64,000 nt of DNA from Trichomonas vaginalis G3 (GCF_026262505.1 NC_067203.1:1488001-1552000), one strand, 5' to 3'; counted from the first letter of the stretch, positions 28,073 through 37,897 are shown. Notes: generated from the letters alone by a model not told the origin. Numbers and translations are program-made.

Positions 28073-31000
28073 ATGAACAAAAACGGAACAGCTAAAATGA
28101 ATGATAATCAAATTAGAGCAGAAGGTAGAAGGTTATTTAAACGCTTCTATAACATTCCTGATGGTGTTAATCCTAAAACTCGTAGAAGCTATTTAAATGA
28201 AGCCATAGATGCGTATGAAGGATTTAACATTTCATCAGAAAGTGAGAGGTTAGCAAGAATGTTAAACGTTAATATTGATTTCTATTATTGTGACCCTCAA
28301 CCAGAAGACGTAGACATTAACAAGGTTGACTTCCCATTAGTGGAAACAATAATGATAGATCCAGAATTTGAAACAGTAAATATTTTATTAACACAGAGTC
28401 CATGTGGAAAACTTCACGCTGACAGAATAACAAACGTTGAAGCACTCACCGGCTATAAAGTTTGCCCATATTGTAAAGAAGAAGTATATTCTATCCGTGA
28501 TGATCCAGAAAGGAAAAACCAAAGAAGATTTTTAAAACATTGTGAGAAATGTAAAGAAAATAATGGAAGATTAATTCAAGACGTTCAATTGCAAAAGACA
28601 CAACAACCATATGCACCACATATCACGAAACAGAAGATATATCAATGGTTATTAGCACATAATTTGCAGGAATATTATAAACCAACAAGATATTATATTA
28701 CTTTTGACTTCGAAACATTAGAGACTAAAGAAGAACTTCAACTTTCTGAGTGTGCAACTTTGAACGCTTACTTAAAACCATTTATGGTATCATCAACTGT
28801 TAAAATAAAGCCGCTTTGCGGCGAGGTCGTAGACCACGATAAAACATTTACGAGGAATTTTTGCTTAACATCAAGTGATTCGTTCATCTCTGATTGGATT
28901 GAATTTTTATTTTCAACCTGTTCATTAGTTGCTAAATCAAATATTGAACAATATGAAGAATTATTGAAGCAGCAAACGGACTCTTTAAGTCCTGAAGGTC
29001 TTTCAGACCAAACATTAAATGAAAAACAGAAGGAAGCATTTAAAGAGCTTTTAGATGAAGAATTTAATAAAGTGAATATCATTGGTTTTAATTCGGGAAA
29101 GTTTGATTTAAATTTAATTCTTCGTGATTTAAATACTGCAAAATGGAAGATAAAATCAATGCTGGGTTCTTCTTCTCAATTTAAGCAAGTCATAGTAAAG
29201 AAAACAAACTATCCATATGAATTGAGATTTATTGACATCAGAAATTATATAGCGGGTGGAACATTAGACCAATTCACTCAAGATTTCGGAAACAATAAAT
29301 CACGTGTTAAATCCTTTTTCCCATATCAATTCATCACATGGGAGAATTACGAAGAAGAATTATATAAAAAGGAACCATTCACTCAAGATTCATTTTATTC
29401 AGCATTAACACAAGAAACAATATCCGATTCAGATTATCAAATATATCTCAATGATGCTAAAAACTTTAAGAATAGATTAGAATATTTTATTCATTATTGT
29501 AATAAAGACGTTGAAATTATGATTGACCCAATTGATAAAATTATTGAAGAAACATTTGTTTATAAAATTGACATGCTCCATAATCTTTCATTATCATCTA
29601 ATGCATCAATGATTCGTTACGCTTTAGCATATAAAGACTTTAATCCTAACGAAACATATCCAGAAGAAGAAAATGTGGAATCAAGTTTTGAATTAACGAA
29701 AAAGTATTGGAAATATAAAATTGAATCATATAAGAAACAAGATGAAAAAGCAGAAAGAGATACCAAAAATAATGTTTCAATGGATGATTTTCAATACTAT
29801 CACGATTTAATCCTTTCATCTAAATGCAAAATGTGTGGTAAAGCGTTTACATATGCAAATAAACCAACATTAGATAGAATCGATAATGAAAAACCACATA
29901 CCAAAGATAATTGTCAGTTAATGTGTTGTTATTGTAATGTTATTAAATCAAATAAAGATGAAGACATTCAACGTTTAAGAATCAATTTAAGAAATTATGC
30001 ATTAAAAAATAATTTACCAATGACTTTAGATTCAGTTGAAGCGTATCACATCCTCCGTAATGGAATTACTGGTGGTTTATCAAATGTTCAACATCGTGTT
30101 AATCTTAAAGGTATCACACATATTAATAAACTTTCATATAATCCAGAAACTAAAACAGTATCAAATGAGGACACTTCCAACATCATGACTCATTTCGTTG
30201 GTGTTGATTTCAATTCATTATATCCTTCATCATTTTCATCTAATCCTCATGATTTCATTCAATATACTGACCATAAAATGTATATGCCGGGAAGATTAAA
30301 TGGAGTTATCATTTGTGATACAGCAACAAAGAAAGCAAAAGCACTGGGAATTATTAAGAAGAAAAATACTTTATTCGTGGCTGAAGTAAAGGGTCACATT
30401 GATGAAAAATACATTAATGATTACATTAACTTTTTACCGATAATAAGAAACTTAGATATTATCACAGATGAAAAAACAATTGGCAGTTTTATGTATAATT
30501 ACATGAAATCAAACAATCTACCAGTTGACCAGAAACAGAGGAAATTAACTCAATTAGCATCAACACACAATCAATATCAACCATTTTCTTCTTATTATCT
30601 TTGGTATCTAATAGATAGATTTCATTTTATCATCGATGATATTCAATCAATTTTAACATTTACGAAAAACACTTGTTTTAATGAATTTGCGAACAAATTT
30701 ATGAACGAAAGACAAAAGGCTGAATTAGAAGGAAATAAAGGAAAAAGTTTATTTTGCAAAATTTCACTTAATGGATCATATGGTTACGATGCAATGAATA
30801 CACAAAATTACGCAAAGACTAAAATAATGAATGCACAGAAGGCACGCGTTGCATGTATGTCAAATAAGTTTAAAAACATAAGAGAAATAGGTGAAGATAC
30901 ATATCAAGTGATGCTTAAAGATAGATTTTATAGATGTGAAACATGTTTACAAGAGGCATTTTTTACTTTAGATAACGCAAAATACTGGTATTTGGTTTTC

Positions 31001-31585
31001 ATTTATGATTTTATGTATAAATGCTTGGATGTTAATCGTTTTCATTTCATTGAAGGTGATACTGATTCATCTTATTGGGCAATCGCTGGCGACCCAAATC
31101 TTCCTAACACTCAAGCATTTCAAGCAATTGTTACCAATAAACAATTTTATGATAAAAACATTTTCAAATTCGCACCATTTGATTTCTTCTGTTTTGATGA
31201 GAAATTTAAACCTAAATTAAAGAATAAAGCTGAAGAAAAAGCACATGAGAAGAAGTTATTGGGTTTAGCAATTGAGAAACAAGGTGATAACATGGTTGCT
31301 TTATGTCCTAAATGTTATACATCATTCAACGGAATGATTGGTGAAGACTCCTTCAAAAAGATTGCACAAAAAATGAAAGGTATTAGTTTACGACAAAATA
31401 AACAATTAACACCTAAAAATTATTTGGATATAATAAATGATAAAGTGATATTTGATGGTCAAAATATTAATTTACAACTTAAAAATGGGTCAATGACTCG
31501 CTTAACAATCGGTAAGACTGCATTAACAGGAGCACACACTAAAGCTGTATGTTGTGAAAATGGATGTTGTATGCCATTTATTTAA
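28073..31585 (+). CDS. Protein-primed-type family B DNA polymerase
   Basis: 1,170 residues, the usual size for Polinton polymerases. Exonuclease motif I FDFET is at about residue 211, Exo III YCNKDVE at about 474, palm motif A DFNSLYPS at about 712, motif B KISLNGSYGY at about 896 and motif C GDTDSS at about 995. It would replicate the element from its TIR ends using a terminal protein. A Cys-His module (about 585-625, CKMCGKAF, LDRIDNEKPH, CCYCN) with HNH-nuclease spacing lies between the exonuclease and palm. Two GC-rich hairpins are embedded in frame (28,810-28,835 and 28,979-29,009). The frame is whole. Leader TTTTTATTCTTACATAA. Confidence 0.92.
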   Translation: MNKNGTAKMNDNQIRAEGRRLFKRFYNIPDGVNPKTRRSYLNEAIDAYEGFNISSESERLARMLNVNIDFYYCDPQPEDVDINKVDFPLVETIMIDPEFETVNILLTQSPCGKLHADRITNVEALTGYKVCPYCKEEVYSIRDDPERKNQRRFLKHCEKCKENNGRLIQDVQLQKTQQPYAPHITKQKIYQWLLAHNLQEYYKPTRYYITFDFETLETKEELQLSECATLNAYLKPFMVSSTVKIKPLCGEVVDHDKTFTRNFCLTSSDSFISDWIEFLFSTCSLVAKSNIEQYEELLKQQTDSLSPEGLSDQTLNEKQKEAFKELLDEEFNKVNIIGFNSGKFDLNLILRDLNTAKWKIKSMLGSSSQFKQVIVKKTNYPYELRFIDIRNYIAGGTLDQFTQDFGNNKSRVKSFFPYQFITWENYEEELYKKEPFTQDSFYSALTQETISDSDYQIYLNDAKNFKNRLEYFIHYCNKDVEIMIDPIDKIIEETFVYKIDMLHNLSLSSNASMIRYALAYKDFNPNETYPEEENVESSFELTKKYWKYKIESYKKQDEKAERDTKNNVSMDDFQYYHDLILSSKCKMCGKAFTYANKPTLDRIDNEKPHTKDNCQLMCCYCNVIKSNKDEDIQRLRINLRNYALKNNLPMTLDSVEAYHILRNGITGGLSNVQHRVNLKGITHINKLSYNPETKTVSNEDTSNIMTHFVGVDFNSLYPSSFSSNPHDFIQYTDHKMYMPGRLNGVIICDTATKKAKALGIIKKKNTLFVAEVKGHIDEKYINDYINFLPIIRNLDIITDEKTIGSFMYNYMKSNNLPVDQKQRKLTQLASTHNQYQPFSSYYLWYLIDRFHFIIDDIQSILTFTKNTCFNEFANKFMNERQKAELEGNKGKSLFCKISLNGSYGYDAMNTQNYAKTKIMNAQKARVACMSNKFKNIREIGEDTYQVMLKDRFYRCETCLQEAFFTLDNAKYWYLVFIYDFMYKCLDVNRFHFIEGDTDSSYWAIAGDPNLPNTQAFQAIVTNKQFYDKNIFKFAPFDFFCFDEKFKPKLKNKAEEKAHEKKLLGLAIEKQGDNMVALCPKCYTSFNGMIGEDSFKKIAQKMKGISLRQNKQLTPKNYLDIINDKVIFDGQNINLQLKNGSMTRLTIGKTALTGAHTKAVCCENGCCMPFI
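28810..28835. other. Micro-hairpin pair inside the polymerase gene
   Basis: GCCGC-TTT-GCGGC (28,810-28,822) followed by GGTC-GTA-GACC (28,825-28,835), in an otherwise AT-rich gene. It encodes part of a KPLCGEVVDHD peptide between Exo I and Exo II. Confidence 0.75.
28979..29009. other. Second micro-hairpin pair inside the polymerase gene
   Basis: GGACTC-TTT-AAGTCC (one mismatch) then GGTCT-TTC-AGACC, encoding TDSLSPEGLSD. The same DNA motif and the same peptide recur at the end of the helicase gene (37,211-37,242). Confidence 0.85.
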
Positions 31586-31649
31586 TGAATTGCCACAGAA
31601 GAGACAAAGAGGTGGGCACCCCTAAAACATTTATTTTATTTTTATATAA

Positions 31650-33134
31650 ATGGATAACGTAGATTTAGAAATTTTAATTGATGATTTAGTATTAAATCAA
31701 AATTTTCTTAATTATTATGAATTAAAAGCATATCTCCAAAAATATAATAAAAATATAACGGGTGATGAAATGGGATATTATTATCAGTATTATAAAAATG
31801 AAATTTTGAAATATCATGATAAAATAATTTCTAAAATTAAAGACAAAATTAAAAATAATGAATATACAAAGGGAAAAAGTAAATCACAACTTAAACAGTT
31901 GAAAGATTTCAAAAATAAAGTATTAACTGAAGAAGATATTGATGAATTATATAAATTATATAATCCTGAACCGCAAAAGCCAAAAGAGAAAAGTTTGGAG
32001 GTTCAGCAGCTCATAAATGAAGCACAAGCTTTAATTTATGATTCATTAGTTAAACCATATTCAACCCGACTTTTAAATGAAGATCAACTTTTGGAATTCA
32101 TCCTTCAACATAAACTTGAAGCGGGAAAGTATATCAAACCTTTATATACAGCATATTTAAAACAAATGAATAGAATACATCCAGAATTAATGAAAAAAGG
32201 AATGAAATCCAAAATCAAAGCAGATAAAATTAAACCACTTGCAACACCAAAACCTCCTTCAGTTAATCCTTCATCATTCACTTTATTATATCCATTTCAA
32301 ACATTAAAGAAACAAAAAGATTTTAAAAAGGATTTCAAGATATTAAATAAACCAATTGACCCGAAAATTCAACCGTTAAAGGAAAAATTTAGTCGCCCTT
32401 CATTTGCACCTTCACCTTATTCATACGAAATCGATCATCTGGAATATTCAAAAGGAAAAGTTACTTATTTATTTGCCATTAACATTAACACTAGATATTT
32501 ATATTGCATTCCGGTGAAAGGGAAAACAGAACAGGAAACAAGAAGAGCTATTCAATACTTACTAGATCATGAAAGAGTAGATAATATACGGGGTGATGGT
32601 GATAAAGGATTTCAGGCAGCTATGACTCATTATTTCCCACAAATTAATTTTTACTTTTCATCCTCTCCATATACGTTTCATAATAAAATAGTTGATGCGG
32701 TAATGAGAACTCTTAGAGATGCGTTAGGGGTTAACGGTCAGATATACTGGGATGGAAATCATGACTCCATCATACAGCAGTTAGTATATTATTACAATAA
32801 TACATGGCATAGAACTATTAACATGAAACCGATGGAAATGAAAAATGATATTTCAAAAGAATGGGAATATATTAGAAAGCAAATGGAAAGGTTGAATGAT
32901 GTTAAACGTGAACAAATTAATTCAGGGCTCATGAATTTTAAACAAGGGGATAAAGTTTTGATTCATCTCGATTATGGAAAAACTGATAAATCAATGACAA
33001 AAAGAAGACGAAGATTTGACACAATGGCTGAATTTGTTAGATATATTAACGGTAATGCATTAGTTGAGGTTAACAATAAATTAATAGAAATTCCGATTTA
33101 TTTTATTACTCCATTATATTTAAATAATATTTAA
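31650..33134 (+). CDS. Retroviral-type integrase of element B
   Basis: 494 residues, whole. Residues 1-200 are a helical charged extension; the catalytic core shows YEIDHLEY (Asp about 261), GDGDKGF (about 316) and NKIVDAVM (about 349), the D-D-about35-D/E layout of the RNase-H-fold integrases, with Asp in the third place as in element A. The C-terminus has FKQGDKVLIHLDYG, a small DNA-binding barrel. It inserts the element, making the 6-bp duplication seen at 26,030 and 47,614. It lies 64 bp downstream of the polymerase with leader TTTTTATATAA. Confidence 0.88.
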   Translation: MDNVDLEILIDDLVLNQNFLNYYELKAYLQKYNKNITGDEMGYYYQYYKNEILKYHDKIISKIKDKIKNNEYTKGKSKSQLKQLKDFKNKVLTEEDIDELYKLYNPEPQKPKEKSLEVQQLINEAQALIYDSLVKPYSTRLLNEDQLLEFILQHKLEAGKYIKPLYTAYLKQMNRIHPELMKKGMKSKIKADKIKPLATPKPPSVNPSSFTLLYPFQTLKKQKDFKKDFKILNKPIDPKIQPLKEKFSRPSFAPSPYSYEIDHLEYSKGKVTYLFAININTRYLYCIPVKGKTEQETRRAIQYLLDHERVDNIRGDGDKGFQAAMTHYFPQINFYFSSSPYTFHNKIVDAVMRTLRDALGVNGQIYWDGNHDSIIQQLVYYYNNTWHRTINMKPMEMKNDISKEWEYIRKQMERLNDVKREQINSGLMNFKQGDKVLIHLDYGKTDKSMTKRRRRFDTMAEFVRYINGNALVEVNNKLIEIPIYFITPLYLNNI

Positions 33135-33155
33135 ATTTTTTTTATTTCGTAAGAA

Positions 33156-33416
33156 ATGAGTGACAACGAAGCAGCCAAGAGTCCAGACGATGAATATAAA
33201 AAGAAACTAAACAGAATTAAATCAAAAATATGCTATTACAAAAAGAAGCTGCAATGTGGTGGTGTTGAAAATGATGAAATAATCGAAAAATTAGAAACTT
33301 ACCGTTCAATCCTTAAACTGAGTGAAGCAAAAATAAAAGAATTTAATAGAATAAATAAATTGATTGGAAGAGATGAATTTAATAAAGATGAATTTTTAAA
33401 CTCTATCCAAATTTAA
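33156..33416 (+). CDS. Small coiled-coil protein, 86 residues
   Basis: It starts MSDNEAAKSPDDEYKKKLNR behind TTTTTTTATTTCGTAAGAA, a K/E-rich helix with one Cys pair region (KICYYKKKLQCGG). It lies 21 bp after the integrase, with a 3' overlap of four bases with the next minus-strand gene. Unknown role. Confidence 0.55.
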   Translation: MSDNEAAKSPDDEYKKKLNRIKSKICYYKKKLQCGGVENDEIIEKLETYRSILKLSEAKIKEFNRINKLIGRDEFNKDEFLNSIQI

Positions 33417-33577
33417 TTTTTATTCCTCTTCGACAACATCTCTCTTTCCATCATTACTGCATAACCACATTTTCTCAGTTTTAGTGGTTTGTTATTTTTA
33501 ACATGTTCTTGCATCATTTTTATCATTTCCTCCCTTGTTATGATTCGTGGTAAATTTTGAGCTTGTGGGGTATTCAT
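33413..33577 (-). CDS. Small basic protein, 54 residues
   Basis: A short frame starting MNTPQAQNLPRIITREEMIK, ending KRNKN, basic and helical. It is convergent with the coiled-coil gene, sharing four bases at the stops. The element-type T-rich leader precedes the ATG. Not recognised. Confidence 0.5.
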   Translation of the reverse strand: MNTPQAQNLPRIITREEMIKMMQEHVKNNKPLKLRKCGYAVMMEREMLSKRNKN

Positions 33578-33628
33578 TTATATAAAAATAAAAATTTAAA
33601 TTATGCCGTTCTAAAGTTTGTGACAACA

Positions 33629-34845
33629 GTCACTGTGTGACGAGACCTGAAGGTCTTGACATTTTGACAACAACACAGGTTATTCAATAATGAATTAATT
33701 ATTGAAGAACTGAAGGTGCTACCATGTTACCAGGTCATTTAACTCATGACATTTTGACAACAACACAGGAGGAAGGCAGTTATGACTTATTTTTGAAGAA
33801 CTGAAGGTGCTACCATGTTACCATGTGCTACCAGGTCATTTAACTTCTCTGAAAAAATGAGACAACATGACATTTTGACAACAACACAGGAGGAAGGCAG
33901 TTATGACTTATTTTTGAAGAACTGAAGGTGCTACCATGTTACCATGTGCTACCAGGTCATTTAACTCATGACATTTTGACAACAACACAGGAGGAAGGCA
34001 GTTATGACTTATTTTTGAAGAACTGAAGGTGCTACCATGTTACCATGTGCTACCAGGTCATTTAACTTCTCTGAAAAAATGAGACAACATGACATTTTGA
34101 CAACAACACAGGAGGAAGGCAGTTATGACTTATTTTTGAAGAACTGAAGGTGCTACCATGTTACCAGGTCATTTAACTCATGACATTTTGACAACAACAC
34201 AGGAGGAAGGCAGTTATGACTTATTTTTGAAGAACTGAAGGTGCTACCATGTTACCATGTGCTACCAGGTCATTTAACTTCTCTGAAAAAATGAGACAAC
34301 ATGACATTTTGACAACAACACAGGAGGAAGGCAGTTATGACTTATTTTTGAAGAACTGAAGGTGCTACCATGTTACCAGGTCATTTAACTCATGACATTT
34401 TGACAACAACACAGGAGGAAGGCAGTTATGACTTATTTTTGAAGAACTGAAGGTGCTACCATGTTACCATGTGCTACCAGGTCATTTAACTTCTCTGAAA
34501 AAATGAGACAACATGACATTTTGACAACAACACAGGAGGAAGGCAGTTATGACTTATTTTTGAAGAACTGAAGGTGCTACCATGTTACCAGTCATTTAAC
34601 TCATGACATTTTGACAACAACACAGGAGGAAGGCAGTTATGACTTATTTTTGAAGAACTGAAGGTGCTACCATGTTACCATGTGCTACCAGGTCATTTAA
34701 CTTCTCTGAAAAAATGAGACAACATGACATTTGACAACAACACAGAGGAAGGCAGTTATGACTTATTTTTGAAGAACTGAAGGTGCTACCATGTTACCTG
34801 TGCTACCAGGTCATTTAACTCATGACATTTTGACAACATTTACGA
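33629..34845 (+). repeat. Tandem array with alternating 121/92-100-bp units
   Basis: About eleven units, each starting GACATTTTGACAACAACACA and containing GGTGCTACCATGTTACC. Long and short units alternate, giving a higher-order dimer of about 212 bp. The array opens with two micro-hairpins: GTCAC-TGT-GTGAC (33,629-33,641) and AGACCT-GA-AGGTCT (33,643-33,656). An inverted version lies at 37,310-37,800. Confidence 0.9.
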
Positions 34846-34911
34846 AAATATGATGCAGTCCAAAAATAAAGTTAGTTTTAAAATTATTTTTATTTTTTTA
34901 TTCCTATATAA

Positions 34912-35510
34912 ATGACAACAACAAACAACAACAGCAACTATATCGTTTCTGATGAAAAAGTTATTGATTCATTAGTTGAGGAATTAGTTGTGGCAGAACT
35001 AAAACCCTCAACGAAAGAATTGGTGAAAACAAGATTGATTTACATAACTACCTCAAACATGATGGAGGAGAGAGGAAAACTGGTACAGCTTTATTAGTAA
35101 ATAAATTTCAAATTTAACGATTATAGATGTTGATATCAATAAATCGTACAATGATGAATTTAAAGAAACAGTTAGAAAAGACATTCTATCAAAACTTTCG
35201 ATAAAGATGTTATCGTTAAAACCGCTTCAGGAGGTCTTCACATTTATTGCAACACTAATTTCTTCTATGCAGTTCGAACAGAATGATTAAATGTTATTCC
35301 TGCAATGATTATGATATTGATATCATGACTTCAATGGATGATTCAAAACGTTCATTAGTGGTTATGGCTGATTCAGAGTTCGAAAGAATGCAACAACCAA
35401 TCAATACATACTCATTCATTCGTGGAAGTTATGATTCAACATTAACTAGAACGTGAATGATATATTAAATGATTTGAATATTAAGGTAAGGTTGAACAAA
35501 GAACGAAGAA
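34912..35510 (+). pseudogene. Archaeo-eukaryotic primase (prim-pol) domain, broken
   Basis: About 200 codons directly before the helicase. Signs of the family are a DVDIN segment (acidic metal-binding pair) and TASGGLHIYC, matching the sGG.H motif of prim-pol domains; CYSCNDYDIDIM follows. About three or four breaks. Together with the helicase it forms the usual primase-helicase pair of Polintons and large DNA viruses. Confidence 0.6.
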
Positions 35511-35522
35511 ATAAAGAGTATA

Positions 35523-37259
35523 ATGAATGAAAACAAAGATGTAAACATTGACGATAAACTTGCCCAGAGCATAGTTGATGGCATCAGTGATTTTGAAGTA
35601 CATAATGACGGTGGAAACATGAATTTGGAAAAAGAAATAACATTATTCACACTGTTTCAAGCTATTAATTCGTTACCTAATCATTTAATTAATGAAGCAT
35701 ACGATAACGTTTATAACTTCTGCAGTTTAACTGAAAATGCAAAAAGTAATTTTGAAAAAGCACGTGGTAGATATGCACATTTAATGACTTCTCCATTTGT
35801 TTTGGTGAAGATTCTAAAACTTTATCAAAAGGAATATTATGATGAATATGTTTTACCTTTATTACGTAAGCCAAAAATAACATTTGATATCAAACTTGAT
35901 GACTCGTTTTTGATAACAGATATTAGACGCAAGGCTGAAAATCATCAGTATAAAAACAGTTCTGAAGTCATTGAGGATTTATCACGTGTAATCCGTTTTG
36001 TAGATTGTGGAAACAAATACTTCATTCAGAAAGATTACAACATCCACGACAAAATGAATCAAATATCATTCGTTCTTCAATCAAACATGAAAGAGTCACT
36101 CAAAATGATTAAATTATTTAAAGAAGAAGGTAAAACAATAACAGCATGGGATGTACTACTAAATCAATTGTCTTCATTAACCGTTAAGGGTGTTTGCTTT
36201 AAATCTGATTCCCCAGATGTTTTCTCAACGTTTCAGGGTTATAAATACAACGTTCTCGAAAAAGTAGATTACTCAAAAATTGAGATGTTTATGAATTTCA
36301 TTAAAGAAGCCATTTGTGATAATAACGATGAAGTGTATAAATACCTTCTCGGCTGGATTGCATCAATGATTCAACATCCTGGAATCAAGAATGAAACAGC
36401 AATTATTTTGAAAGGACTTCAGGGAACAGGTAAAAACAGATTTACAGACATTATTTCTGAACTCCTCGCCGGTTATTCATGTAAAAACATTACTGAAATA
36501 AGTGAGCTAACGGGTAATTTCAATTCAGTAGTTGAGAATAAAATGTTTCTTGTACTTAATGAACTCAAGAATGTAGGTGAAGACAGACTTGCAAACTTCA
36601 ACGCTTTGAAATCAATTATAACGGATAATGAGATTAGAATTAATGAAAAGAATCAACCCAGAAGAACTGCACAGAACGTTGCTAATTTCATTTTCGTAAC
36701 TAATAACGTCTACCCTGTCAAAATTGAAGTTGGAGACAGAAGATACGTAGTTTTAAGAGTTAATGGTAAATTCAAGGGTCAATTTGATTACTTCAAGAAT
36801 TTAATGGATTCATGCACAAAGGAATTTTATGATAACCTTTTAACATATTTTATAAATTACGACCTTTCATCATTTAATGTACGAATCATTCCGATGACTG
36901 AAGCCAAACAAGATTTAATCGAGTTATCAACAAATCCTTTAGATGCATGGATAAATACACATTATGATGAATTGTGTACAGGTATGACGTGTGAAAATGC
37001 TCTATTCTGCAAACCATCAGACATGAAAGACAAGAATTTCCAAATGAGTATTAAGGATAAATGTGATAGGAAACATAGAAGAATAGACGGTAAACAAACA
37101 TGGTGTTATGTTTTGAAAGAAGAAATGAAAGGATTATATAAACAGGTTGAACCAAACGATAATGAGGATTCATTTACTGACGATGAAATACCTGTAAATG
37201 AGCCGCTAACGGACTCTTTGAGTCCTGAAGGTCTTTCAGACCGAAGCGGCGAGACCTGA
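35523..37259 (+). CDS. D5-like SF3 replicative helicase
   Basis: 578 residues, whole. The D5-N-like region (about 190-280) has TFQGYKYNVLEK and YLLGWIASMIQHPG; Walker A GLQGTGKNR is at about 298-306, Walker B MFLVLNEL at about 340, then NFIFVTNN (sensor) and VGDRRYVVLRV (arginine finger region). It unwinds element DNA during replication. The last 20 residues (LTDSLSPEGLSDRSGET) are encoded by a nested GC-rich hairpin that looks inserted, so the natural C-terminus was probably different. The primase domain lies directly upstream. Confidence 0.88.
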   Translation: MNENKDVNIDDKLAQSIVDGISDFEVHNDGGNMNLEKEITLFTLFQAINSLPNHLINEAYDNVYNFCSLTENAKSNFEKARGRYAHLMTSPFVLVKILKLYQKEYYDEYVLPLLRKPKITFDIKLDDSFLITDIRRKAENHQYKNSSEVIEDLSRVIRFVDCGNKYFIQKDYNIHDKMNQISFVLQSNMKESLKMIKLFKEEGKTITAWDVLLNQLSSLTVKGVCFKSDSPDVFSTFQGYKYNVLEKVDYSKIEMFMNFIKEAICDNNDEVYKYLLGWIASMIQHPGIKNETAIILKGLQGTGKNRFTDIISELLAGYSCKNITEISELTGNFNSVVENKMFLVLNELKNVGEDRLANFNALKSIITDNEIRINEKNQPRRTAQNVANFIFVTNNVYPVKIEVGDRRYVVLRVNGKFKGQFDYFKNLMDSCTKEFYDNLLTYFINYDLSSFNVRIIPMTEAKQDLIELSTNPLDAWINTHYDELCTGMTCENALFCKPSDMKDKNFQMSIKDKCDRKHRRIDGKQTWCYVLKEEMKGLYKQVEPNDNEDSFTDDEIPVNEPLTDSLSPEGLSDRSGET

Positions 37260-37265
37260 AGGTCT
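37202..37265. other. Nested micro-hairpin (three-way) at the helicase 3' end
   Basis: The outer stem GCCGC (37,202)/GCGGC (37,246) encloses GGACTC-TTT-GAGTCC (37,211-37,225) and GGTCT-TTC-AGACC (37,230-37,242). It is followed by AGACCT-GA-AGGTCT (37,252-37,265), which contains the stop codon. Confidence 0.85.
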
Positions 37266-37309
37266 AGCTTTATAAAGTATGATTTGAATTTATTTTTGCA
37301 TTAATCCTC

Positions 37310-37800
37310 CTATGTTGTTGTCAAAATGTCAAGACCTTCAGGTCTCGTCACACAGTGACTGTTGTCTCATTTTTTCAGAGAAGTTAAATGACCTGGTAGC
37401 ACATGGTAACATGGTAGCACCTTCAGTTCTTCAATAATGAATTAATTATTGAATAACCTGTGTTGTTGTCAAAATGTCATGTTGTCTCATTTTTTCAGAG
37501 AAGTTAAATGACCTGGTAGCACATGGTAACATGGTAGCACCTTCAGTTATTCAAAAATAATTAATTATTGAATAACCTGTGTTGTTGTCAAAATGTCATG
37601 AGTTAAATGACCTGGTAGCACATGGTAACATGGTAGCACCTTCAGTTCTTCAATAATTAATTCATTATTGAATAACCTGTGTTGTTGTCAAAATGTCATG
37701 TTGTCTCATTTTTTCAGAGAAGTTAAATGACCTGGTAGCACATGGTAACATGGTAGCACCTTCAGTTATTCAAAAATAATTAATTATTGAATAACCTGAA
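37310..37800 (-). repeat. Inverted copy of the 33.6-34.8 kb array
   Basis: About four units reading CCTGTGTTGTTGTCAAAATG, in reverse orientation to the left array. Its inner edge carries the same two micro-hairpins (37,332-37,345 and 37,347-37,359). Just outside are GAGAC-TTT-GTCTC (37,806-37,818) and GACTC-TTT-GAGTC (37,821-37,833). Confidence 0.88.
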
Positions 37801-37897
37801 ACCATGAGACTTTGTCTCCGGACTCTTTGAGTCACTTAACGTAAACATTAACGTAAACATTATTTTTGGTCATTTATGACAAAAATATATGGTTCAT

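Noticed and set aside
33629-34845. CRISPR-like array
   Set aside because: Units are tandem with no unique spacers, and the organism is a eukaryote.
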